This document shows, in pieces, positions 7,400-14,643 of a stretch of DNA of 64,000 nucleotides. The position numbers and the translations under genes were made by a program. A model generated the notes under the pieces. The model saw nothing but the letters and a program-made list of their open reading frames with translations, was not told the origin of the DNA and did not search any database. Numbering within the stretch: the stretch's first letter is position 1; each line of letters begins with the position of its first letter. This stretch comes from JAVBQJ01 sp031549115 (GTDB taxonomy: Bacteria; Verrucomicrobiota; Lentisphaeria; Victivallales; Victivallaceae), in assembly GCA_031549115.1 (NCBI GenBank), contig JAVBQJ010000023.1, forward strand, positions 4,055 through 68,054, read 5' to 3'.

Positions 7400-9061
7400 T
7401 TACTTCGCCGACTCCACCAACTGGCAGGCGTGGGCCAGGGCGGCTTCGCCGCCGCCGAGGAGGCGGGCGATTTCGCGGCAGCGGCCGTCGTAATCCAATG
7501 GCACGATGCTGCTGGCGGCATGTTCGAGGTTCACATCCTTGCTGACGGCGAAGTGGGCGTCGCCGCGCACCGCCACCTGGGCGAGGTGCGAAATACAGAG
7601 CACCTGGTGCTTGCGGGCGAGCTGGGCCAATTCGATGCCGACCTGGTGGGCGGTTTCGCCGCCGAGGTTGACGTCGATTTCGTCGAACACCAGAATCGGG
7701 GTTTCGTCGGCGTCGGCGAGAACGGCTTTGACCGCGAGCATCAGCCGCGCCAGTTCCCCGGAGCTGGCGACATCGCGCAACGGGCGCGGCGCCTCGCCGG
7801 GGTTGGCCGAAAACATCAGCTCGATCTGGTCCATCCCGTTGGCGCCGGGAGTGATCGCGGTAAATTCGATAAACAGCTTGCTGCGCTTGAAGCCGAGCTT
7901 CAGCAGCTTCGTCTGCAACTCCCGGGTCAACCGCTGCGCGGCCTCGCGGCGCAATGCGCCGAGCGCTTCCGCCGCGCGCGCCAACTCCTGTTCGGCATCC
8001 TGAATGCGCCGGCCGAAATCTTCGCGCAGCGTGGCGGCGCGGGCATAGAGCTCCAATCGCTCCCGGGCGTTGTCGCGGGCCAGCAACACATCTTCCAACG
8101 TCGGCCCGTAACGCCGCTTCAGGGTGAACAACGCGCTCAAACGCTCCTCCAGTTCGGCGAAGGACGCCTCGTCCAGATCCAGCTTTCCGGCGTAATCCTC
8201 GAGATCGCCGGCGAGAGTGCGCACCTCCTCGATCACCAGCGACGCCTGCTGCGCCAGCACCTCCGCCCCTTTCGGATCGAGACGGCACAATTCGGTCACC
8301 CGGCGGTAAACATCCGACAATTGATCGGCCACCGCGCCTTCGCCGCCATCCAGCATCGCCGCCGCCTGGCCGGCGAGTTCGAGAATGCTTTTGCTGTTCG
8401 CCGCCAACTGGTGGCGCGAAGCCACCTCCTCGTCTTCACCGGGCACGGGCTCGACCCGGCAGATGTCGTCGTAGGTCAATTGCAGCTCATGCGCTTCACG
8501 GGCCGACGGAATCAACGCCAGCGAACGGGCCAATTCCGCCTCCAATCCCTGCTTGCGCTCAAAGGCTTCCCGGCACGCCGCCACTTCGCGCTCCAGCGCG
8601 GCGAAGCGGTCGAGCAGCCGCAGCTGCCGGCCGCGGCTGACGATGGTATGATGCTCGTTGGCGCTGTGAATATCGATCAGGCACTCCCCGAGCGACTTCA
8701 GAATCTGCGCGGTGACGGCGCTGTCGTTGACGAAGTTGCGCGTCCCGGAGCGGGTGATCACCCGGCGCAGGCACAACTCCCGCGCTTCGGGGTCGAATGG
8801 AATCGCCGCCCCGTCGAGAATCGCCGTCACCGGCGCCGTCATCGCGGCGGGAACCGTGATCGAACACGCCGCCTCGCAGCGGTCGCAGCCGGTCCGGATC
8901 ATGCCCCGGTCGGCGCGTCCCCCCAGCAGCAGCGCGATGGTGCCGAGCAGGATGGATTTGCCCGCGCCGGTTTCGCCGGTGACGACGTTGAAGCCTTCGC
9001 GGAACTCCACATCGGCGTGCTCCATCAGCGCCAGATGATCGATTTTCAACCAATTCAACAT
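7400..9061 (-). CDS. recN: DNA repair protein RecN
   Basis: The protein has 553 residues. An SMC-like ATPase head starts at residue 1 with Walker A GETGAGKS (29-36), there is a long coiled-coil middle, and the C-terminal head carries the signature region and Walker B ILVFDEIDVNLGG. RecN binds DNA ends and supports recombinational repair of double-strand breaks. The length matches the family (about 550). It ends 136 bases before the phosphatase start and is divergent from lepB. The long frame antisense to it (7313-9112) is a shadow. Confidence 0.95.
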   Translation of the reverse strand: MLNWLKIDHLALMEHADVEFREGFNVVTGETGAGKSILLGTIALLLGGRADRGMIRTGCDRCEAACSITVPAAMTAPVTAILDGAAIPFDPEARELCLRRVITRSGTRNFVNDSAVTAQILKSLGECLIDIHSANEHHTIVSRGRQLRLLDRFAALEREVAACREAFERKQGLEAELARSLALIPSAREAHELQLTYDDICRVEPVPGEDEEVASRHQLAANSKSILELAGQAAAMLDGGEGAVADQLSDVYRRVTELCRLDPKGAEVLAQQASLVIEEVRTLAGDLEDYAGKLDLDEASFAELEERLSALFTLKRRYGPTLEDVLLARDNARERLELYARAATLREDFGRRIQDAEQELARAAEALGALRREAAQRLTRELQTKLLKLGFKRSKLFIEFTAITPGANGMDQIELMFSANPGEAPRPLRDVASSGELARLMLAVKAVLADADETPILVFDEIDVNLGGETAHQVGIELAQLARKHQVLCISHLAQVAVRGDAHFAVSKDVNLEHAASSIVPLDYDGRCREIARLLGGGEAALAHACQLVESAK

Positions 9062-9100
9062 AATGATTTGCCGATAAATGAAAAAATTACGGTTTGTCGC

Positions 9101-9129
9101 TTTAAAAAATAACCGCCGAATGCTATAAT
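9101..9129 (+). promoter_or_regulatory. possible promoter of lepB
   Basis: A perfect TATAAT at 9124-9129 lies 80 bases before the lepB start. The box 17 bases upstream (TTTAAA, 9101-9106) is a poor -35, so it is a tentative assignment. Confidence 0.4.
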
Positions 9130-9208
9130 ATCAAGCAGAGGAGCCGGACAACATCATAGAATTATCGAAAAAAGCGGGGCCGTCCGGGCCCGGGAGGAGA
9201 AATCATTC

Positions 9209-9760
9209 ATGGAAACATCCGAAAACCCGCAACCGGCCGATGCGGCCGGAACGATGGTTGCACCCCGGAAAAACCGTTGGCTCGACCGGTTCCTGCGGCC
9301 GAAAATGAACCGCATTTTTTGGATCCGGCTGATTGCCGTCGCCGTCGTCGCCTATGTGATTTTCGGGTACTTCCTGCTGCCCTGCGTCGTGGACGGCGCC
9401 AGCATGGAACCGACCTACAGCAGCTTCGGCCTCAACTTCTGTCTCCGCGAACGCAACGCCGGAGAGCTGGTCCACAACGGCGATGTCGTGATCATCCGTT
9501 ATGCGCCGAAGGTTTTTTATCTCAAACGGGTCGTCGGCGAGCCCGGCGACACCATCGAATTCATCCGCGGCAAGCTGTATCGCAACGGCGAAGCGGTCGA
9601 CGAACCGTATGTCAAATTGCCGTCGGAGTGGGATCTGCCGGCAATACACGTCCCGGACGGCATGTTGTTCGTCGTCGGCGACAACCGCAGCATGCCGGCG
9701 CGAATGCACAAATTCGGATTGGTGGAAAAAAGCCGGATCATCGGCGAACCATTGTGGTAA
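9209..9760 (+). CDS. lepB: signal peptidase I
   Basis: The protein has 183 residues with one N-terminal membrane helix (about 40-57, IRLIAVAVVAYVIFGYFLL). The S26A peptidase motifs are all present: the catalytic Ser65 in GASMEPT, the general-base Lys106 in FYLKRVVGEPGD, and the C-terminal box GDNRSMP. It removes signal peptides from exported proteins on the outer face of the inner membrane, which fits the many secreted enzymes in this window. A purine-rich GGGAGGAGA site precedes the ATG. It is followed after 21 bases by a small membrane protein. Confidence 0.94.
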   Translation: METSENPQPADAAGTMVAPRKNRWLDRFLRPKMNRIFWIRLIAVAVVAYVIFGYFLLPCVVDGASMEPTYSSFGLNFCLRERNAGELVHNGDVVIIRYAPKVFYLKRVVGEPGDTIEFIRGKLYRNGEAVDEPYVKLPSEWDLPAIHVPDGMLFVVGDNRSMPARMHKFGLVEKSRIIGEPLW

Positions 9761-9781
9761 TTATAGAAAGGAGCATCCCCC

Positions 9782-10288
9782 ATGCGTCATCTCGGGAAAG
9801 TGATTCTGGTGTTGATTCTGGCCATCGCGGCGGGCTTGATTTACTGGTACGGCTTCCGTACGCCGACGGACCGCGAAATCCTGGCCGGACGGCTGAAGGC
9901 GTTGTGCGAAAATCTCGACAAGCCCCCGCAGGAAGGCATGCCGGTGGGCTTGATCAAAAGCGAGGCCGTCAGCAGAATTTTCACCGATCCCGTTGAAATG
10001 TACTGGCCGGAGACCATTCTTTCGGGTTCGATGAACGCGGTCGAAATCTCCGCCAACCATCAGCGCTTCCGCGCCATGGTCAACCGGGCGGCGTTCGGCG
10101 TCTCCGAGGTCGATATCAACGTGGTTTCAAAGGATTTCGCCACGGTGAACTTCACCGGCACCGTCGACGCCGAGCTCAAAAACGGCGAGCGCCTGTTCGA
10201 AGCACGGGAGATCTCCAGCGACTGGCTCAAGGTCGACGGCTCCTGGCGGATGAGCCGCCTGACCGCGCAGGATATCATTCGACGCTGA
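9782..10288 (+). CDS. membrane-anchored protein of unknown function
   Basis: The protein has 168 residues with an uncleaved N-terminal helix (KVILVLILAIAAGLIYWYGF) and an exported soluble part. The end (WLKVDGSWRMSRL) resembles the closing strands of NTF2/SnoaL-like folds, but I cannot name a family. GAAAGGAG precedes the ATG. It is downstream of lepB and probably in the same transcript. Its last 14 bases overlap the end of the convergent esterase gene. Confidence 0.65.
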   Translation: MRHLGKVILVLILAIAAGLIYWYGFRTPTDREILAGRLKALCENLDKPPQEGMPVGLIKSEAVSRIFTDPVEMYWPETILSGSMNAVEISANHQRFRAMVNRAAFGVSEVDINVVSKDFATVNFTGTVDAELKNGERLFEAREISSDWLKVDGSWRMSRLTAQDIIRR

Positions 10289-11648
10289 TGATGCCGAAGG
10301 CTTCCGGGACGAAGTTGGACGGCACCAGCGTCGGCGACCAGTTCGCGTAAGCATCGCGTTCCGGCGTCTTGCAATGCCGGAAGACGTTGCCGCGGATCTG
10401 CGAAGGATCGGCAAATGCGGTCAGCGGCAGCGCCAATGTCGCAACCCACCGGCCGTCCTCCCGGACGATCACGATTTCGGCCGCGGCGGCAAATTCACCG
10501 GCGATATTGCCATGCGCAACGAATTCCGTCCTGCCGTCGCGATTGATCCCCCACTGCCCCGCGACCTCCGGATGCGCCGGATCGGGGGCCAGGAAAATTT
10601 CCACACAATCGCCGGAGAAGACATCGCCTGCGAGCTGCACCGCCCCGGAGTCGGGCTCCTCACAATGCAGCGTGATCAGCAAATTGCCCCCGGATGTCTT
10701 GAAGCTCACCCGCGACTCCGGCGCAAACGCCTCCCCGAAGCGTCCGGTCAACGGCAGCGAAACCCGCTTCGCCGTCACCCGCGTTTCCGCCGGTTTGATC
10801 TGCGTCCGGAGTTTTTTGAGCCGGTCGGCGTTGATCCGCTTTTTCATCAGCAGGAAAGCCGCGTCGTAGACATCGCCGTGATCGAAGCCTTTCAGCGACA
10901 CGAATTCCACGTCCTTGTGTCCCGCCACCCGCTTCAGCATTGCCGCCAGCATCGCGTTTTCCTCCACCCGCGCCGGCCACTCGATATCGGGGTCGCCGAC
11001 GTACAGTGTGATCGGCGCCAGATCGGCGGAAACGTAATACAACGGCGCATATTCATCGATCGCCTGCTGCTTCGGCTGCGCCAGGCCGGTGGTGCCGCGC
11101 TGTTCGTTCAGCACCTGCATGTGTGTGGTCATCTGCCCGGAAATCGGCATGACGCCGGCGAACTTCCGGTGATCGAGACCGTAAGCGGCCAGATAATCCG
11201 GGTTCATCCCGAGCATCGCGGCCAGATAGCCGCCGCCGGAACCGCCGGAAATGTAGACGGCATCCGGGTCGCCGCCGTATTCGGCGATATGACCGAATAC
11301 CCATGCGGTCGCCGCCGCCGCGTCCGCCAGCGACTCCTTCGTCGTCGCCCGCGGTCCCGACAGGCGGTAATTCGGCGCCGCCACGATCAGGCCGGAATTT
11401 TTCAGCATTTCCGGGATGAATTTTTCCCCGCCGACCAGGCCGCCGCCGTGAAACCAGATCACCGTCGGGGCATTTTCCGCCTCTTCCGGATAATACAAAT
11501 CCAGTTTGCAACGCTGCTCCAGATAGGCGGTATTGCCCGTTCCGGAAGCGTCGGGCTCATAATAGGAGATTTCTTTTTGCACATATCCGGCCGCCGCCCA
11601 CCCGGCGAAGCCGAGCACCGCCACCATCGCCAGCCAATGGAAACGCAT
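10275..11648 (-). CDS. secreted alpha/beta-hydrolase esterase with C-terminal CBM9-like domain
   Basis: The protein has 457 residues with a signal peptide ending about AAAG (20-21). Residues 45-280 are an HSL/BD-FAE type esterase: oxyanion motif HGGGLVGG (67-74), nucleophile Ser137 in GGSGGGY, and a late Asp (GDPD) and His (GFDHGD). Residues 300-457 look like the CBM9-related carbohydrate-binding beta-sandwich (GDCVEIFLAPDPAHPE and WVATLALPLTAF are typical). It may remove acyl groups from polysaccharides at the cell surface or in the periplasm. It stands alone, downstream of a hairpin-rich block. Confidence 0.82.
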   Translation of the reverse strand: MRFHWLAMVAVLGFAGWAAAGYVQKEISYYEPDASGTGNTAYLEQRCKLDLYYPEEAENAPTVIWFHGGGLVGGEKFIPEMLKNSGLIVAAPNYRLSGPRATTKESLADAAAATAWVFGHIAEYGGDPDAVYISGGSGGGYLAAMLGMNPDYLAAYGLDHRKFAGVMPISGQMTTHMQVLNEQRGTTGLAQPKQQAIDEYAPLYYVSADLAPITLYVGDPDIEWPARVEENAMLAAMLKRVAGHKDVEFVSLKGFDHGDVYDAAFLLMKKRINADRLKKLRTQIKPAETRVTAKRVSLPLTGRFGEAFAPESRVSFKTSGGNLLITLHCEEPDSGAVQLAGDVFSGDCVEIFLAPDPAHPEVAGQWGINRDGRTEFVAHGNIAGEFAAAAEIVIVREDGRWVATLALPLTAFADPSQIRGNVFRHCKTPERDAYANWSPTLVPSNFVPEAFGIISVE

Positions 11649-12071
11649 TCGTCCACCCCCTTGAGTTGATTATTTTAGTTGATTGTCCGCCGCCGGTGCG
11701 GCGGGTGTGATAATTCTGACGGTGAACGCGGGGCCGCGCTCTTCGAGAGTCGCGCCCCGGCAACCGCGGGGGCATCCGCCCCCATTCCCCCCGATCGCTC
11801 AAGCGCCGCTCGGCTTAGCGCGGCCTTGCCGCCGTCAGGACGGCAAGGCCTTAGACCGGTTCGCTCATTCCCTGCCGGTCATTCGCTCGCGTCTGCTCCA
11901 TGGCCGCAGAGGCCACGGCGCTAAGGCGCCGGCGCCGCTCACGCGGCGTACCCGTACGCGCCCCCGAGTGAACGGCCTTGCGAGTAGGCGCACAGCCATA
12001 GCTCACGCCAAGTTACGCCGCCCCGAATGAACGGCATTGCGAGTAGGCGCACAGCCACGGCTCGCGTCAGG
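11649..12071. other. 423-bp non-coding block between esterase and aroC
   Basis: No credible gene was found; the short open frames here are low-complexity by-products of high GC. The block holds several hairpins (11768-11915) and the first unit plus most of the second unit of a 59-bp tandem duplication. Both neighbours are transcribed leftward, so it must contain the aroC 3' end and the esterase promoter. Confidence 0.7.
11768..11915. repeat. hairpin-rich intergenic element, copy 1
   Basis: Three stem-loops follow one another: GGGGGC-ATCC-GCCCCC (11768-11783), a perfect 10-bp stem GGCCTTGCCG/CGGCAAGGCC with a 9-base loop (11822-11850), and TGGCC-GCAGA-GGCCA (11901-11915). Two anchors, CGCCCCCATTCCCCCCGAT near 11778 and TCTGCTCCA before the last hairpin, recur in the same order at 63890-63985. 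The central hairpin may also terminate aroC transcription, although no U-tract follows. Confidence 0.5.
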
Positions 12072-12078
12072 TTACGCC
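11962..12078. repeat. tandem 58-bp repeat (59-bp period) overlapping the end of aroC
   Basis: Unit 1 (11962-12019) and unit 2 (12021-12078) share nearly all bases, including GCGAGTAGGCGCACAGCCA and GTTACGCC. Unit 2 contains the aroC stop codon (TTA on the plus strand, 12072-12074) and the last two sense codons, so the duplication reached into the gene end. Confidence 0.85.
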
Positions 12079-13127
12079 ATCAATGCGGCGTGGCGTTTCA
12101 CCATGTCGATCAGCACCAGCGCCGTCATCGCTTCGACCACCGGCACCATCCGCGGGCACAGGCACGGGTCATGGCGTCCGTGTACCTCGCAATCCACGAC
12201 TTCACCCCTGACATTCATCGTCCGTTGCTTGCGCGCAATCGACGCCGTCGGCTTCACCGCCACCCGGAACACGATCTCATCGCCATTGGATATCCCGCCC
12301 AGAATCCCGCCCGCGTGATTGGTCGCAAATCCCATCGGCTCGATCGGGTCGTTGTGTTCGCTCCCGTACATCGCGCCGGCCTCGAAACCGGTTCCGAATT
12401 CAATTCCTTTGGTCGCCCCGATCGACAGCATCGCCTGCGCCAGCTCCGCATCTAACCGCCCGAACACCGGCTCGCCCAAACCCACCGGGGCACCGGAAAT
12501 CCGGCACTCCACCACGCCGCCGACGCTGTCGAGCGCCATCCGGGCACGATCGATCTCCGCCGCCATCGCCGCCGCCATCTCCGGGTCGGCGGTACGGACC
12601 GGGTTGGCTTCAATCACCGCCGGATCGTACTTCTCCGCCCGGATCTTCCCCACCTGGATCACCGAAGCGGTGATTTTGACGCGGTAACGCTCCAGCAGCA
12701 GCTTCGCCACCGCCCCGGCCGCCACCCGCGCCGCGGTTTCCCGCCCCGAAGAACGGCCGCCGCCGCGATAGTCGCGGATGCCGTATTTCGCCTGATAGGT
12801 GAAGTCGGCGTGCCCCGGACGGAACAGCTCCGCCACATTGCCGTAATCTTTGCTGCGCTGGTCGGTATTGCGAATCAGCAGCGCCAGCGGCGTTCCGGTC
12901 GAACGCCCCTCGAATACCCCGGAGAGAATCTCCACTTGGTCCGGCTCGTCGCGCGCCGTCGTCAGCCGCGACTGTCCCGGCCGCCGCCGGTTCAATTCGT
13001 GTTGAATGGCCTCCACCGGGATTGCCACATCCGGCGTCACCCCGTCGATCACCACCCCGATTCCAACCCCGTGCGACTCCCCGAAGGTCGTCACCCGGAA
13101 ACAATGCCCGAATGTATTCGCACTCAT
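12072..13127 (-). CDS. aroC: chorismate synthase
   Basis: The protein has 351 residues and matches chorismate synthase along its whole length. Signatures are the N-terminal GHCFRVTTFGESHG, RRRPGQSRLTTARDE, and the FMN-binding stretch RGGGRSSGRETAARVAAGA. It converts EPSP to chorismate, the last common step to aromatic amino acids, in the cytoplasm with reduced FMN. The ATG overlaps the aroK stop by 4 bases, giving translational coupling. The stop codon lies inside the second unit of a tandem repeat. Confidence 0.97.
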   Translation of the reverse strand: MSANTFGHCFRVTTFGESHGVGIGVVIDGVTPDVAIPVEAIQHELNRRRPGQSRLTTARDEPDQVEILSGVFEGRSTGTPLALLIRNTDQRSKDYGNVAELFRPGHADFTYQAKYGIRDYRGGGRSSGRETAARVAAGAVAKLLLERYRVKITASVIQVGKIRAEKYDPAVIEANPVRTADPEMAAAMAAEIDRARMALDSVGGVVECRISGAPVGLGEPVFGRLDAELAQAMLSIGATKGIEFGTGFEAGAMYGSEHNDPIEPMGFATNHAGGILGGISNGDEIVFRVAVKPTASIARKQRTMNVRGEVVDCEVHGRHDPCLCPRMVPVVEAMTALVLIDMVKRHAALMA

Positions 13128-13675
13128 GAAAAATCCTCCAGAAATTCCGCCAGGCGCGCCGCCGAATTTGCCACCGGCTCGTCACGCACTTCGAAACGCA
13201 CATCCGCCCAGGCCCGGTAAATTTCGTGCCGCTGCGCAAACCAGATCGCAAAGCGCTCTTCGCAGCTGCCGTCGCCGGATGCCAGAAAGGGCGGCACGCC
13301 CCCGGCCGCAATCCGCCGCCAGACCAGCTCCGGCGGCGCATCCAGCCAGACTTTGACCCCCCATGCCAGATTTTCCGGCAACGCCGGGTTGGCCGGGACA
13401 CCGCCGCCGAGCGCAATCACCGTTTTATTTCCCCCCGGACGCGGCTGCAGCAATTGCGCCACCGCCTCCGCTTCCAGTTGCCGGAAAAACGCTTCCCCTT
13501 CGCGCCGGAAAATCTCCCGGCATCCCAATTTTTCCCCCGAGCGCTCCCGGTACAGCGATTCGAGAAAGGCGTCGCTGTCGACGAAACGGCGGCCGGTACG
13601 CGCGGCCAGCTCCCGCCCCAGGGTGCTTTTGCCGCAATGCTTGATGCCGCCCAGAACCAGGGGGACTTTTTTCAT
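13124..13675 (-). CDS. aroK: shikimate kinase
   Basis: The protein has 183 residues. The P-loop GIKHCGKST (10-18) and the shikimate-binding FVDSD (31-35) are present, followed by the GGGVPANP substrate loop. It phosphorylates shikimate at O3 with ATP. It lies 1 base after the argB stop and overlaps aroC by 4 bases. Together with aroC it covers two steps of the shikimate pathway. Residues after the lid are longer than in E. coli AroK (173 residues), which is within family range. Confidence 0.93.
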   Translation of the reverse strand: MKKVPLVLGGIKHCGKSTLGRELAARTGRRFVDSDAFLESLYRERSGEKLGCREIFRREGEAFFRQLEAEAVAQLLQPRPGGNKTVIALGGGVPANPALPENLAWGVKVWLDAPPELVWRRIAAGGVPPFLASGDGSCEERFAIWFAQRHEIYRAWADVRFEVRDEPVANSAARLAEFLEDFS

Positions 13676-13676
13676 C

Positions 13677-14567
13677 TCACATCACCGAGTCGGGCCGGAC
13701 GATCTGCGTGCCGATACCGTGATCGGTGAACAATTCCAGCAGCAGCGAATGCGGCACCCGGCCGTCGATCATGTGCACCTTGTTGATCCCGGCCTGAAGC
13801 GCATGGACGCAGCTGTTGATTTTCGGCAGCATTCCGCCCGAAAGCACTTTGGCGGCGATCAGGCCCGGAATTTCCGTGGTACAGATGGTCGGAATCACGC
13901 TGGACTCCACCGCCGGATCGCGCATCACCCCCGGCACGTCGCTCATGAACACCAGCTTGCGCGCCCGCAACGCCTCGGCGATCCGGCAGGCCGCCGTGTC
14001 GGCGTTGATATTGTAAATCTGCCCGTCGGCGCCGCGCCCCAAAGGCGTGATCACCGGCGTAAGCCCGGCGTTCAGCGCGTCGAACACCGGATCCGGGTTG
14101 ACGCCGAGAATGTCGCCGACAAAGCCGATGTCCTGCTTGTCGCCGGAGATCGGATCGACCGACCAGGTCCGCTCCGCCAGCAGCATGCTCTTGCCGGAAA
14201 GCCCGACCGCCCGGCCGCCGGCGGCGTTGGCCAGCTCCACCAGATTGCGGTTGACCTGTTCATGCAGCACGTCGTCGACGATTTGGATCGTCCGTTCGCA
14301 GGTATGGCGCAGGCCGTTGACGAAGCGAACCGGGATATCCTGTTTTTTCAGCTCCGCCGAAATCGCTTTGCCGCCGCCGTGGACGACGATCGGGCGAATG
14401 CCGATACACTCCATCAGCACGACGTCGCGCATCGTGCTTTTGACCAGCTCCGGGTCCTCCATCGAACTGCCGCCGAATTTAATCACCACCACCGCGTTGC
14501 GGAATTTCTGAATGTAAGGAAGCGCCTCGCACAGAATTTCCGCTTTTTTGATATAGGTCTCCAACAT
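13677..14567 (-). CDS. argB: acetylglutamate kinase
   Basis: The protein has 296 residues of the amino acid kinase family. It shows VVIKFGGSSM near the N-terminus, the VHGGGKAI glycine loop, and the SDVPGV segment of NAGK. It phosphorylates N-acetylglutamate in arginine synthesis. The N-terminal extension helix (LETYIKKAEILCEALPYIQK) is like that of arginine-inhibited hexameric enzymes, so feedback inhibition is likely. It is the first gene of the argB-aroK-aroC operon. Confidence 0.96.
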   Translation of the reverse strand: MLETYIKKAEILCEALPYIQKFRNAVVVIKFGGSSMEDPELVKSTMRDVVLMECIGIRPIVVHGGGKAISAELKKQDIPVRFVNGLRHTCERTIQIVDDVLHEQVNRNLVELANAAGGRAVGLSGKSMLLAERTWSVDPISGDKQDIGFVGDILGVNPDPVFDALNAGLTPVITPLGRGADGQIYNINADTAACRIAEALRARKLVFMSDVPGVMRDPAVESSVIPTICTTEIPGLIAAKVLSGGMLPKINSCVHALQAGINKVHMIDGRVPHSLLLELFTDHGIGTQIVRPDSVM

Positions 14568-14643
14568 CGCCCACTGTCTCCTTAAGCCCCGGGTATGACC
14601 GGTTGTTTCTCTGCCACAATTGTTGCTTTACTATAATTCCACC

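Noticed and set aside
11962..12078. CRISPR-like repeat
   Set aside because: Only two adjacent units without spacers, and they overlap a gene end; no cas genes in the window.
11679..12455. Short plus-strand frames in the non-coding block and over aroC
   Set aside because: Low-complexity translations produced by hairpins and the 59-bp repeat; no ribosome site or domain.
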